DNA of 64,000 nt, from contig NZ_JACYXI010000017.1 in assembly GCF_014842915.1 (NCBI RefSeq), positions 27,829 through 91,828 on the forward strand. Direction: 5' to 3'. The position numbers and the translations under genes are program-made. Within the stretch, counting starts at the first letter, position 1. Every line of letters starts with the position of its first letter. This DNA is from Roseibium litorale. GTDB lineage: Bacteria > Pseudomonadota > Alphaproteobacteria > Rhizobiales > Stappiaceae. Below are positions 16,695 through 25,616 of this stretch, piece by piece. The notes beneath the pieces were generated by a model, which saw only the letters and a list, made by a program, of their open reading frames with translations, was not told the origin of the DNA and did not search any database.

Positions 16695-18185
16695 TTACTT
16701 CGCGTTCACGGCGTAGTTCATGACGTGGAAGATGTAGTTCTGTTCCACGATGCCATCGAACAGATGTGCCCACGGGCCCTTGGCGAACACGGCAACGTCT
16801 TCACCCGAGTGGGTTTCGGAAGACATCGGGATCAGTGCCTGCTGCAGGTAATCCGGGTCCATGGCCTGCTCGTTGGTCAGGTCCGGGCGGGAACCGGCCC
16901 AGTTGTCATCCTTCTTGAGGATGGACCCTGCACCGTTCAGGTAACCTGCGACGGTGAACGGCTTGCCGTCATCGCCCAGAAGCGGCTTGTCCAGATGCTT
17001 CACGCCAGCCGGATCCACATCGTAGCACAGGCCGGTGATCGGCGAGCCGCGGCCGCAGTAGCCGTTGAAGGCAATTGCATGCTCGTGGTCGGCGGTCACG
17101 ATGATGAGCGTATCTTCATCGTTGGTCAGTTCATCAGCCATGGCAACAGCGTCGGCGAATGCCTTGCCGTCGGTCAGGGTGCGGAACAGGTTGCCGTCGT
17201 GGTTGGCGTGGTCGACACGGCCACCTTCCACCATCAGGTAGAAGCCGTTTTCGTTCTTCGACAGGCCCTTGATGGTCGCAGCGGTCATTTCAGCCAGGGA
17301 CGGCTCGCCGGTGCGGTCGGCTTCGTACTTCATGTGAGAAGATTCAAAGAGACCCAGAACCGGGGCGTTGCCCGCATCGCTGAGCGCCTTGAAGGTATCT
17401 TCGTCCCAGGCGTACTGGGCGCCGAGTGCCTTGGCTTCCTCAATGAGGTTGCGGCCATCGATGCGCTTACCGCCCTTGCCTTCCTCATCCTTCACGTCCT
17501 TGGGCAGGAACTGGCCACGGCCACCGCCCATGGCGATATCGATCACGCCGGCCTTCATCTGTTCGATGAGCTGGTCAGCGATGTCTTTCTGCTGGCAGCC
17601 TTCCGGCAGCTCGGAGTTGTTTTCCCAATCGCGGCTTGCGGTCTTGGAGTAGACGGCTGCCGGGGTCGCATGGGTGATGCGCGCGGTGGAGACAACGCCG
17701 ACGGACTTGCCAGCTTCCGAAACGATCTCGGCGAAGGTCTTCATCGTGTGATCGAGACCGGCGGCGCAATCGCCTTCAGCAACGGTTTCGTCGACGTTGA
17801 TCATGCCGTTCTTGGACTTCACGCCGGTGTTCATGGCAGAAGCGGTCGGCGCGCTGTCCGGGGTCTGGCCGTTGGTGGTGTAGGTCTTCACCAGAGCAGA
17901 GTTCGGGAAAGCTTCCTGCGGCTGAACATACTCGGAACCGAGCATGCCTGCCTGCTGACCGGAGAACAGGCGGATCGCGTAGTTGGTGCCAACGCCATTG
18001 CCGTCTGCGGTGAACAGGATCACGTTCTTGGCGCGCTTGGTGATCGGCTGACGGGCGACCATTTCCTGGATCTTGGCTTCTGCGTCAGAGAACCATTTGC
18101 TGTTCTGCTGCGGCAGGGCCGACTGTGCCATAACGGCGTTGCTGCTGATGGCCAGAGCCATCACAGCGGCGAGTGCGGTCTTCAT
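16695..18185 (-). CDS. phoA: Alkaline phosphatase (PhoA family)
   Basis: 496 residues with a Sec signal peptide (cleavage after VMA, residue 20). It hydrolyses phosphate monoesters in the periplasm with two Zn and one Mg. Metal-site Asp61 is in TADGNGVG (most relatives have DGMG), the phospho-accepting Ser111 is in TPDSAPTAS, and the metal ligands of GGRVDHANHDGN, TADHEH and ETHSGED are present. Length fits the family. It is divergent from a DeoR-type regulator and has a degenerate PHO-box-like sequence upstream. A zinc-type transporter cassette lies directly downstream, which may matter for metal supply. Confidence 0.93.
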   Translation of the reverse strand: MKTALAAVMALAISSNAVMAQSALPQQNSKWFSDAEAKIQEMVARQPITKRAKNVILFTADGNGVGTNYAIRLFSGQQAGMLGSEYVQPQEAFPNSALVKTYTTNGQTPDSAPTASAMNTGVKSKNGMINVDETVAEGDCAAGLDHTMKTFAEIVSEAGKSVGVVSTARITHATPAAVYSKTASRDWENNSELPEGCQQKDIADQLIEQMKAGVIDIAMGGGRGQFLPKDVKDEEGKGGKRIDGRNLIEEAKALGAQYAWDEDTFKALSDAGNAPVLGLFESSHMKYEADRTGEPSLAEMTAATIKGLSKNENGFYLMVEGGRVDHANHDGNLFRTLTDGKAFADAVAMADELTNDEDTLIIVTADHEHAIAFNGYCGRGSPITGLCYDVDPAGVKHLDKPLLGDDGKPFTVAGYLNGAGSILKKDDNWAGSRPDLTNEQAMDPDYLQQALIPMSSETHSGEDVAVFAKGPWAHLFDGIVEQNYIFHVMNYAVNAK

Positions 18186-18281
18186 GAAAGTCTCCCAATG
18201 TAGGCGGAGAGGAAAAACAAGGCCTCATTAGGGACGTTATGTGACAGCTGGTTGACGGTCCCGGATGTTATCGAACGGGAA

Positions 18282-18309
18282 CTGACAAACGCCAATTACA
18301 AGATGACAG
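18282..18309 (-). promoter_or_regulatory. Degenerate PHO-box-like repeats upstream of phoA
   Basis: On the minus strand CTGTCAT (18309-18303) is followed about two turns on by TTGTCAG (18288-18282). A canonical PHO box repeats CTGTCAT every 11 bases; here the middle unit is poor. PhoB control of phoA is well known, but this site is only suggestive. Confidence 0.35.
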
Positions 18310-18333
18310 CAGCTCGAAAGGCGTCATATTATT

Positions 18334-18364
18334 TTCATATGAACGTCTACGAACATTCATATGA
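18334..18364. promoter_or_regulatory. Direct repeat before the DeoR-type regulator, possible operator
   Basis: TTCATATGA occurs twice with starts 22 bases apart (18334 and 18356), that is two helical turns, with CGAAC between, a motif seen in GlpR sites. Tandem sites at this spacing are common for DeoR-family repressors. Autoregulation is inferred. Confidence 0.4.
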
Positions 18365-18462
18365 GCGATCTAGACTTTGACATGCGGGAGGAAACAACGC
18401 TTGCCGCAGACACGTCAAAGAAGAGCGCTGGCACCATCGGATCCAGCCAGGAGATATCAGGG

Positions 18463-19245
18463 GTGACAGCGCCCGTGCAAGCCATTCTTAGCAGCCGCCA
18501 GGCCGAGATCGCCGACCTTGTCCAGTCTTCGGGCTTCATGTCCGTTGAGGCACTGGCCGAACGGTTCGAGGTGACCACCCAGACGATCCGCCGCGACGTC
18601 AATGGTCTTTGCGAAATGGGCATCCTGCGCCGGACCCACGGAGGCGTTGAGCCGCCTGTTTCCGCAGGAAACATTCACTACAGCACCCGGCAGATCCTCA
18701 ACCTGGCTCCCAAAAGGGTCATCGCGACAACAGTGGCGGGACTTGTCGAGAACGGGCAATCGCTGGCCTTTTCCATTGGCACCACACCTGAAATCGTCAT
18801 GCAGGCCCTGTCAGGGCATGAGAAGCTCAAGATCTTCACCAACAACCTGAACGTCGCCTTCACCGCGGCTGCCAATCTCAGCTTCGAGGTGACGATTGCC
18901 GGCGGACGGCTGCGCAGCGGCGACCGGGATGTTGTCGGCCAGAGCGCACAGGAGTTCTTCTCCCAGTACAAGGTGGATATCGGCATCTTTGGCGTCGCCG
19001 GCGTGGATGATGATGGCACTCTTCTCGACTTCCATGAGGAAGAAGTAGCCTCCCGCCAGGCGATCCTCGCCAACTGCCGCCAGTCTTTCCTTGTGCTGGA
19101 CCACAGCAAGTTCACCCGCCCGGCCCATGTACGCGGGGGACACCTGGGCGATGTCAGCCACATTGTGACCGACCGGGCGCTGCCTGCCCATATCCAGAGG
19201 CTGCTGTCAGGCACCAAGGTGCAAACCATCGTTGGAGAAGGCTGA
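18463..19245 (+). CDS. DeoR/GlpR family transcriptional regulator
   Basis: 260 residues if the GTG at 18463 is used. I prefer it because AGGAG lies nine bases upstream and the length then fits the family. An ATG at 18361 would add 34 residues of unclear value and overlaps the probable operator. The HTH is RQAEIADLVQSSGFMSVEALAERF...TTQTIRRDV (about residues 12-45). The sugar-phosphate-binding domain follows (FSIGTTPEIVMQAL, TIAGGRLRSGDRDVVG, GIFGVAGVDDDGTLLDF), as in GlpR. No glp genes are adjacent; it is divergent from phoA. Confidence 0.82.
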   Translation: MTAPVQAILSSRQAEIADLVQSSGFMSVEALAERFEVTTQTIRRDVNGLCEMGILRRTHGGVEPPVSAGNIHYSTRQILNLAPKRVIATTVAGLVENGQSLAFSIGTTPEIVMQALSGHEKLKIFTNNLNVAFTAAANLSFEVTIAGGRLRSGDRDVVGQSAQEFFSQYKVDIGIFGVAGVDDDGTLLDFHEEEVASRQAILANCRQSFLVLDHSKFTRPAHVRGGHLGDVSHIVTDRALPAHIQRLLSGTKVQTIVGEG

Positions 19246-19445
19246 GAGGCAGGGGCTTGAGCGGTCAGGCTCAAGGTTGGCGACAAGCCTCTCCGCGGAG
19301 CCTTCCCGGACGAAGCGAAGCGGAGATCCGGGATCTCCGATCGGTTTATTATGTTGAAGTAACATGTTTCTGAAGCAGGTCCCGGCTCAAGGCCGGGACG
19401 GCGCGGAGAAGTCTCGGGCTTGTCACCCCTCTCCGACCATAGAAA
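19246..19445. other. Gap with three hairpin-forming repeats, no gene
   Basis: Between the DeoR gene and sitD lie CTTGAGC/GCTCAAG (19256-19275), ATGTT/AACAT (19351-19365) and GTCCCGGC/GCCGGGAC (19379-19399). The genes are convergent, so one or more may end transcription, but none has a T-tract. Confidence 0.5.
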
Positions 19446-20291
19446 TCAGGCCTTCACCGGTTCCGGACGCCTGGCAATCTGCCGGTTCCGGATCTGGCGC
19501 CAGGAGAAGGCGAGCAAAAACAGGCCGGTCAGCACCAGAATGATCGTCGGAGCCGGAGCGCTGTCGAGCCAGAAGCTGGCGTAAACGCCGCCTGTCATGG
19601 CCACCATCGTCACGACAACCGCAGCGGCCATCATCGCGGAAAAACGGCGCGTGATCAGAAACGCAATAGCGCCCGGCGAGATCAGCAGTCCGACCGCCAG
19701 GATCAGGCCCACAGAGGTCAGGGTGGCGACGATGGTGACGGAAAGAACCGCTAGAAGACCGTAGTGCAGCAACCGCACCGGTAGACCAATCGCCTGGGCC
19801 TGAGCCGGATCAAAGGCGTGCAGCAGCAGATCCTTCCATTTCAAAAGCAGCAGCAAGGTCACGAGAATGCCGACCGTCCCGGCAGTCCACAGATCTTCCG
19901 GCCCTATGCCCAGCATGTTGCCGAAGAGAATGTGGTCGAGGTGCACATTGGTGTCGACCTTGGTGTAGAGCACCATGCCAAAGCCGAACATGCCGGAGAA
20001 GACGACACCCATCACCGTGTCCTGCTTCACCCGGCTGTTGTCCTTCAGGTAACCAGTTGCCAGCGCGCAGACCATTCCGGCGCAAAAGGCACCGATCACC
20101 AGCGGGATGTTGATGATATAGGCGATCACCACGCCCGGCAGCACTGCGTGGCTGATGGCGTCCCCCATCAGCGACCAGCCCTTCAGCACGAGAAAGCAAG
20201 ACAGAATTGCCGTTGGCGGGGCCAGCAGCAGCGCCACCCAGAAAGCATTCTGCATGAACGGGAACTGGAACGGCATCAAAAGCATGTCCAT
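19446..20291 (-). CDS. sitD: Metal ABC transporter permease SitD
   Basis: 281 residues from MDMLLMPF; this start overlaps the sitC stop by one base, and the longer ORF only reads through sitC in another frame. An ABC-3 family membrane protein with about eight helices. The conserved LKGWSLMGDAISHAVLPGVV and VGLILAVGLLISPGAIAFLI segments are present. It forms the Mn/Fe import channel with SitC in the order A-B-C-D. Confidence 0.9.
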   Translation of the reverse strand: MDMLLMPFQFPFMQNAFWVALLLAPPTAILSCFLVLKGWSLMGDAISHAVLPGVVIAYIINIPLVIGAFCAGMVCALATGYLKDNSRVKQDTVMGVVFSGMFGFGMVLYTKVDTNVHLDHILFGNMLGIGPEDLWTAGTVGILVTLLLLLKWKDLLLHAFDPAQAQAIGLPVRLLHYGLLAVLSVTIVATLTSVGLILAVGLLISPGAIAFLITRRFSAMMAAAVVVTMVAMTGGVYASFWLDSAPAPTIILVLTGLFLLAFSWRQIRNRQIARRPEPVKA

Positions 20292-21151
20292 CACGCCTGC
20301 TCCCTCAAGGCCTCTGCGGCCCGGCGGCGTGCCGCCAGCAAGCCGTGTTTCGGCGCCAGAACGAAGACCACAAGGAAGATCAGCGTCTGCAAGGTGATGA
20401 TCAGCCCGCCTGTGGCCCCGTCGACGAAATAGGACAGATAGGCGCCGGTGAAGCTCGTCAGCGCACCGATGGCAACGCTCAGCGTCAAAAGCCGGGGGAA
20501 CCGGTCGCACAGCAGATAGGCCGTTGCCCCCGGTGTGACCACCATGGCGATGACCAGAAACGCACCCACGGTCTGAAGTGCAGCGACACAGGAGGCCGAC
20601 AGTAGGACGAAGAAGATGAACCGCATGCGGCCGGGCTTGAGACCGATGGACCTGGCGTGGTTTTCATCGAAGAAGGACACCATCAGGTCCTTCCACTTCA
20701 TCAGAAGCACCGCCAGAGAAACGAAGCCGATGATGGCAAGCTGCAGCGTGTCTTCCGGCGTGATGGCCAGAATGTTGCCCATGATGATGGTGTTCACATC
20801 CACCGGCACCGGCGAGACCGACACCATAAAAAGGCCCAGCCCCAGAAAGCTCGTGAAAATCAGGCCGATGACCGTGTCTTCCTTGAGGCCAGTGCGCTGA
20901 TTGAGAAACAACATGGCGCCCGCCGCCAACCCGCCCGACAGAAAGGCGCCGAGCGCGAAGGGCAGCCCCAGCATATAAGCCCCGGCGACGCCCGGAACGA
21001 TGGAATGGCTGAGCGCATCGCCGATCAGAGACCAGCCTTTCAGCATCAGGTATGCGGAGAGAAAGGCACAAACTCCGCCGACGAGCGCGCTGACCCACAT
21101 GGCATTGGTCATGTAGCCGTAGCTGAAGGGCTCCAGCAGATAGGAGATCAT
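20291..21151 (-). CDS. sitC: Metal ABC transporter permease SitC
   Basis: 286 residues, ABC-3 family, about eight membrane helices. LKGWSLIGDALSHSIVPGVA and VGAFLVIAMVVTPGATAYLL match its partner SitD, showing a duplication within the operon. The start overlaps the ATPase stop (ATGA). Paired SitC/SitD permeases separate Sit/Yfe-type Mn/Fe importers from zinc ZnuABC, which has a single permease. Confidence 0.91.
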   Translation of the reverse strand: MISYLLEPFSYGYMTNAMWVSALVGGVCAFLSAYLMLKGWSLIGDALSHSIVPGVAGAYMLGLPFALGAFLSGGLAAGAMLFLNQRTGLKEDTVIGLIFTSFLGLGLFMVSVSPVPVDVNTIIMGNILAITPEDTLQLAIIGFVSLAVLLMKWKDLMVSFFDENHARSIGLKPGRMRFIFFVLLSASCVAALQTVGAFLVIAMVVTPGATAYLLCDRFPRLLTLSVAIGALTSFTGAYLSYFVDGATGGLIITLQTLIFLVVFVLAPKHGLLAARRRAAEALREQA

Positions 21152-22053
21152 TTGTCTCCTCCGGCTTGAGCATCTTCAGTGCCGCCCTTCAAGGTCCGGG
21201 TCTCATCCGCATAGAGAACGAAAGGCCGCTCGTCGTCGGTCAGGATGGTGACGGCACGGGCATCATCGTCATCGTGAAGATCGGAGCCGCCCAGCACAAA
21301 GTGACGCAAAACACCGCCAAAGGCTTCCATCAGGTTTTCGCGGGTGAAGGTCGTTGCGGTCGGGCCATAGTGCAGCACCGTTCCCTTGACCAGCACGGTC
21401 TGATCGCAGAACTCCGGTACCGAACCAAGATTGTGGGTGGAGACCAGCATCACCCTGCCCTCGTCCTTCAATTCGCGCAGAAGCGTGATGATTGCCTCTT
21501 CCGTCTGCACATCGACACCGGTGAAAGGCTCATCCAGCAGGATGACCCTTCCGTCCTGTGCCAGGGCCCGAGCCAGAAACACGCGCTTGCGCTGGCCGCC
21601 GGACAATTCGCCGATCTGCCGCTTGCGGAAATCCGACATACCGACACGCTCCAGCGCCGTCGCGACGGCCCTCTTGTCTTCGGCAGAAGGAATGCGGAGA
21701 AACCCCATCCGGCCATAGCGGCCCATCATCACCACGTCCTCGACGAGAACCGGGAAGGACCAGTCGACCTCCTCGGCCTGGGGCACATAAGCCACCAGCC
21801 CCTCGGCCAGCGCCTTGCGCACCGGACGGCCCAGAATGCCGATTTCTCCTGCACTTAGCGGCAGAAAACCCATGATGGCCTTGAACAGGGTGGATTTGCC
21901 CGCGCCATTGACCCCGACAAGAGCGGCGATGGAGCCTTCGGGAACGGCAAAGGTGGCATTGCGCAGGGCGGCAACGCCGTTACGGTAGGTCACGCTGACC
22001 TGCCTTCCCCACAAACCGGCGGATTCTAGATTTCGCGTCTCTTCCAAACTCAC
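21148..22053 (-). CDS. sitB: Metal ABC transporter ATP-binding protein SitB
   Basis: 301 residues. Walker A GVNGAGKST, Q-loop YVPQAEEVDWSFP (the form usual in Mn/Zn importers), signature LSGGQ, Walker B VILLDEP, H-loop STHN. A C-terminal extension of about 50 residues beyond the core carries the Asp/His-rich LHDDDDARA, possibly a metal-sensing tail (inference). Confidence 0.92.
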   Translation of the reverse strand: MSLEETRNLESAGLWGRQVSVTYRNGVAALRNATFAVPEGSIAALVGVNGAGKSTLFKAIMGFLPLSAGEIGILGRPVRKALAEGLVAYVPQAEEVDWSFPVLVEDVVMMGRYGRMGFLRIPSAEDKRAVATALERVGMSDFRKRQIGELSGGQRKRVFLARALAQDGRVILLDEPFTGVDVQTEEAIITLLRELKDEGRVMLVSTHNLGSVPEFCDQTVLVKGTVLHYGPTATTFTRENLMEAFGGVLRHFVLGGSDLHDDDDARAVTILTDDERPFVLYADETRTLKGGTEDAQAGGDK

Positions 22054-22125
22054 GGTTCATTTCCCGTTTCAGGAGACGAAGGAGCAGCAGCTCCCTCCAA
22101 AAGAAAACTGCCTGCTCCGCGCCCC

Positions 22126-23058
22126 TTACCGGGAGCCGTCGGTCAGGCCTTTGGCGATGGTGCCGCTGGTGACTTTCAGGAGATCCAGATAGGTCGGCAC
22201 CGGCCCACCCGCCTCCGAGAGGCTGTCCACGTAGAGCATCCCGCCGAACCTCGCTCCGGTTTCCCGGGCGACTTGTTTGGCCGGATCGTTGTTCACCGTG
22301 CTTTCGCAAAACACGGCGGGGATCTTATTCTTCCGCACCGTATCGATCATGTGGCGGACCTGCTGGGGTGTTCCTGTCTGATCCGCGTTGATAGGCCAGA
22401 GATAGACCTCGTTCAGTTTGAGATCGCGGGCGAGATAGGAGAATGCGCCTTCGCAGGAGGCTAGCCAGCGCTGATCCTCAGGAACAGCGGCAAGCTCCGC
22501 TTTTACCGGCGCCATCACCGCTTCCACCTTCGCTTTGTAAGCCTCGGCATTGGCGGCATAAACCGCTGCATTGTCAGGGTCCTGCTTGCTCAGGGCATCC
22601 CGGATGTTGTCGATGTAGATCATCGCGTTTTCCGCCGACATCCAGGCATGCGGATTGGGCTTGCCCTCATAATGTCCTTCCCGGATCGGCATCGGCGTAA
22701 CACCTTCCGAAAGGACTGCCGAGGGAACACCGCGCATGTTGGCGAGAAACTGCTCGAACCAGAGTTCCAGGTTCATGCCGTTCCAGAGAATAAGACCAGC
22801 GCCCTGCGCCCGGATCAAGTCCCGTGGGGTCGGCTGGTAGCCGTGAATTTCCGCACCCGGGCGGGTGATGGACTCTACATCGGCCGCATCTCCGGCGACG
22901 TTGCGGGCCATATCGGCCAAAACAGTGAAAGTGGTCACAACCTTCAGCTTTGCGAAGGCCGGCTGCGCCGCCGATGCCCATAGCGAAACCGCCAGAGCCA
23001 GACCGATGGAAAGTCCCCTGCCCTTCACGCCCGGCTTCCGTTGCATTCGCGCTGCCAT
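22126..23058 (-). CDS. sitA: Manganese/iron-binding periplasmic protein SitA
   Basis: 310 residues from MAARMQRK, which has GGAG seven bases upstream; the ORF start at 23139 lies inside the operator. The signal peptide ends near AFAK (about residue 36). The cluster A-I metal-binding fold shows the first His in EIHGYQPTPRD, the second in NPHAWMSAENAMIY, and the late Glu and Asp (CESTVNN, YVDSLSE), a His-His-Glu-Asp set typical of Mn/Fe rather than Zn proteins. First gene of the sit operon. Confidence 0.92.
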   Translation of the reverse strand: MAARMQRKPGVKGRGLSIGLALAVSLWASAAQPAFAKLKVVTTFTVLADMARNVAGDAADVESITRPGAEIHGYQPTPRDLIRAQGAGLILWNGMNLELWFEQFLANMRGVPSAVLSEGVTPMPIREGHYEGKPNPHAWMSAENAMIYIDNIRDALSKQDPDNAAVYAANAEAYKAKVEAVMAPVKAELAAVPEDQRWLASCEGAFSYLARDLKLNEVYLWPINADQTGTPQQVRHMIDTVRKNKIPAVFCESTVNNDPAKQVARETGARFGGMLYVDSLSEAGGPVPTYLDLLKVTSGTIAKGLTDGSR

Positions 23059-23117
23059 TCTCACTCTCCGCAATGTCTGTCGTCTGGACGATATGGGAGC
23101 TGAACCATCCATGTCAA

Positions 23118-23138
23118 TGCAAATGAGAATGATTTGCA
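23118..23138. promoter_or_regulatory. Mur/Fur-type operator of sitABCD
   Basis: TGCAAAT and ATTTGCA form a perfect 7-base inverted repeat with a 7-base spacer, 59 bases before the sitA start. The form matches Mur (manganese-responsive Fur) sites of alphaproteobacterial sit operons. Repression by Mn-loaded Mur is inferred; no mur gene is in the window. Confidence 0.72.
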
Positions 23139-23215
23139 AAAACTAAATGCAAGCAATGCCGCACCCGTTTTGCAGCGGGTCGCCCCACTGTTCAGGCAAC
23201 CCGCCCGTTGAAAGA

Positions 23216-23650
23216 TCACGCGGAGAGGCGGATGAGCCGCTGAAGCGCCAGTTCATAACCCTGAACACCGAAGCCGGCGATCACGCCATCGGCACGCAGC
23301 GAGACATAAGAGTGATGCCGGAAGCTCTCACGCTTGTGCACATTGGAGATATGCACCTCGAACACCAGCCCATCGAAAGCATTCAGCGCATCCAGAATGG
23401 CAACGGACGTATGGGTGAAGGCAGCCGGGTTGATGACGATGCCGCAAGCCGTTTCACGGGCCTCATGAATCCAGTCGATCAGCTGAGATTCGGCATTGGA
23501 CTGATGAAACCGCAGCTCCATCCCTGCTGCATCCGTCAGCTTGCGGCAGGCCGCCTCGACATCCACCAAGGTTTCCCGGCCATAAATTTCCGGCTGGCGC
23601 TTTCCCAGAAGGTTCAAGTTCGGCCCATTCAGGACATAGACGGTCTTCAC
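23216..23650 (-). CDS. aroQ: Type II 3-dehydroquinate dehydratase
   Basis: 144 residues from a GTG with GGGAGA just upstream, giving the usual family start (M)[15 protein letters not shown]. It dehydrates 3-dehydroquinate to 3-dehydroshikimate in the shikimate pathway. The active-site Tyr is in QPEIYG, Asn in NPAAFTHTS, His in [11 protein letters not shown] with Arg nearby. It forms a dodecamer in known relatives. No accBC biotin genes follow, though these often sit beside aroQ in alphaproteobacteria. Confidence 0.92.
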   Translation of the reverse strand: MKTVYVLNGPNLNLLGKRQPEIYGRETLVDVEAACRKLTDAAGMELRFHQSNAESQLIDWIHEARETACGIVINPAAFTHTSVAILDALNAFDGLVFEVHISNVHKRESFRHHSYVSLRADGVIAGFGVQGYELALQRLIRLSA

Positions 23651-23947
23651 CCTGCTCTCCCACATTTCCAAAGGCTGGAACGCCCGGCAGATGACTGCCA
23701 AGCCTCGCGATCAATATCAGATGCAGGAAAGGAAGAAAGGCGCGACGGAAATCGGAGAGCAAAAAAGAACCGGAAACTTCAGCGGGGCTAATGCTTTTGT
23801 GGCTTATCCCGCTTTGCCGCTGAAGTCCTCCGGAAGCGATGGGGCACATGCTATTTTTGCTTTTATCCTATGAAATCAATTTTATCAGATGATTTGAGTT
23901 CCATGTCAAGTTTCAGTAGGATCTAAATTCTGAATTGGGAACGCTCC

Positions 23948-24637
23948 ATGCTCGACAAAGACCCAGACGGATCGGTCGGTGACAATATTCACCGGCAGAT
24001 CCGGAACGACATTATTTTCGGCCGACTTTTACCCGGCCAAAAACTGCGCCTGGAACCCATGCGCCAGGCATATGGGATCAGCGTCGCCACGCTGCGCGAG
24101 ATCCTAAACCGGTTGACTGCGGTCGGCCTGGTGACGGCAGAGGGACAGAAGGGCTTTTCGGTCGCCCCTGCCTCCTGCAGTGACCTTAAAGAGATCGCAG
24201 AGTTGAGAAGCCTGCTTGAAACCAAGGCACTCCAAGACTCCCTCAACCATGGGGACCTGAACTGGGAGGCCAGTGTCGTCGCTGCGCATTACAAGCTTGC
24301 ATCTGTTGAAGCCAAGGTGCTGGCCCAAAGAGACGAAATCCCGGCGGACCTTAAAGAAAACTGGAAGCGCTTCGACTGGGAATTTCACCGTGCCCTGATC
24401 CAAGCGTGCCCGTCCCGGAACCTCCTCTCCATGCACGCGGTTATTTTTGGTAAATTCCTGCGCTACCAGCTTCAGGTTCAAAGCATCCGGGGAGAAACTG
24501 CAGTGGAAGAGCACAGGCACCTCCTTGAAGCCGCGAAGGCCCGCGACACGGAGTGGGCTCTGGAGGTTCTGAACCGGCACATCCACGGCAGCGCCGCCCA
24601 TCTCACCCCGCCAGGTGGAACGCAAACAGCCCGATGA
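23948..24637 (+). CDS. GntR family transcriptional regulator (FadR/FCD subfamily)
   Basis: 229 residues. The N-terminal winged HTH (IRNDIIFGRLLPGQKLRLEPMRQAYGISVATLREILNRL, about residues 18-56) is followed by an FCD ligand domain (LRSLLETKAL, the DWEFHRALIQACPSRNLL metal-site helix and the final EHRHLLEAAKARD). Such regulators respond to small carboxylates. Neighbours give no clear target: aroQ is divergent across an AT-rich 297-base gap. The upstream sequence (about 23870-23905) is rich in AAATC/GATTT half-repeats, a possible autoregulatory site. Confidence 0.86.
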   Translation: MLDKDPDGSVGDNIHRQIRNDIIFGRLLPGQKLRLEPMRQAYGISVATLREILNRLTAVGLVTAEGQKGFSVAPASCSDLKEIAELRSLLETKALQDSLNHGDLNWEASVVAAHYKLASVEAKVLAQRDEIPADLKENWKRFDWEFHRALIQACPSRNLLSMHAVIFGKFLRYQLQVQSIRGETAVEEHRHLLEAAKARDTEWALEVLNRHIHGSAAHLTPPGGTQTAR

Positions 24638-24730
24638 ACCGATAATCTGTTCAAGGCAATGGAATATTAACCTTGATTGTTAACCTTAAGGTATCGGTGA
24701 AACAGCCGACCGAGAGGAGACAAAGTACAG

Positions 24731-24916
24731 ATGACCTATCGGCCCAGACTGGAAAGCATGGAATCCATACACACCGCAATTGATGGCTATCAGCACGTTC
24801 CGGCGAACGTTCTCGTGCAGTACCTGATCGATCACTACACGGTCGATCTCGATCTTCTCGTTGACTATCTGGACGGGCTTTCCGCCACGGACGAGCCGCA
24901 CAGGATCGCAGCCTGA
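24731..24916 (+). CDS. Small acidic hypothetical protein
   Basis: 61 residues, preceded by GAGGAG 11-12 bases before the ATG. The composition is acidic with regularly spaced Leu/Tyr/Asp (VLVQYLIDHYTVDLDLLVDYLDGL), which predicts a short amphipathic helix. I do not recognise the family. The flanks (24638-24730 and 24917-25079) hold only promoter-like AT-rich sequence with three TTAA motifs and nothing coding that I can support. Confidence 0.45.
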   Translation: MTYRPRLESMESIHTAIDGYQHVPANVLVQYLIDHYTVDLDLLVDYLDGLSATDEPHRIAA

Positions 24917-25079
24917 CATTACCTCCGGCAGGAGCGTCATACATGCCCCTGCCTCTCAACAGCTCCTGCTGAAACGCGTTCTCCTGTCTCCCGCACGCGG
25001 GAGGCCAGATCTTCCGGAAGGTTGTTTGCTGATTGCTGAGGCTGGCGCGCGCAAGACGCCTGAGACGAGCAGAAGCTAT

Positions 25080-25616
25080 TCAGCCAATCGTGGCTGCAGC
25101 ACTTCCCTCATTCCCCTGTCCCCCATCGCCGTCGGGGTTCTGTCCCGGCCCCTGCCAGATCTTCTGGCGGTTGCGGATTTCGCGTGGAGCGGGACCGAAA
25201 TAGGTTGAGGTCTTGATGAAGTCCCGCGGATGCAGGATCACACTGGACACGCGCTGGTACAGCGCCTTTGCCGAAATCGGCTTGGACAAAAGTTCGTGAA
25301 CACCCAGGCGGCGCGCTTCAACGATCCGGCTGCGCTCGGTATGCGCAGTCACCATGATGATCGGGATGTAAGCGAAGGGATTGTTCGGGGTCCGGATCAT
25401 ACGCACCATGTCGGCGCCATCCAGAATCGGCATCACCCAATCCAGGATCAGAATATCCGGATTTGCTCGGTCCATGGCTTCCAGCCCGGACGCCCCGTCT
25501 TCGGCTTCAACGATGCGCCGCGCACCGAACCCCTGCAGCATTGTGCGCAGAATTGTCCGCATATAGGCGCTGTCTTCCACCAGCAGGAATGTCAGCGAGG
25601 CTAGATCGAGACTCAC
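25080..25616 (-). CDS. CheY-like response regulator with C-terminal tail
   Basis: 178 residues from a GTG with GGAGG seven bases upstream. The receiver domain fills residues ~8-128: acidic pair in LLVEDSAYM, phospho-accepting Asp in ILILDWVMP, Thr in IMVTAH and Lys in LLSKPIS are all present. The remaining ~50 residues are a low-complexity Gly/Asp/Gln-rich tail without a DNA-binding domain. It resembles stand-alone receivers common in Rhizobiales. It is divergent from hemA; no kinase is adjacent. Confidence 0.85.
   Translation of the reverse strand: MSLDLASLTFLLVEDSAYMRTILRTMLQGFGARRIVEAEDGASGLEAMDRANPDILILDWVMPILDGADMVRMIRTPNNPFAYIPIIMVTAHTERSRIVEARRLGVHELLSKPISAKALYQRVSSVILHPRDFIKTSTYFGPAPREIRNRQKIWQGPGQNPDGDGGQGNEGSAAATIG

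Noticed and set aside
16626..18203. 525-residue ORF antisense to phoA
   Set aside because: It covers a clear alkaline phosphatase on the other strand and shows no domain or ribosome site.
24667..24689. Three TTAA motifs resembling a CtrA site
   Set aside because: The spacing is 9 and 2 bases instead of the required 7.
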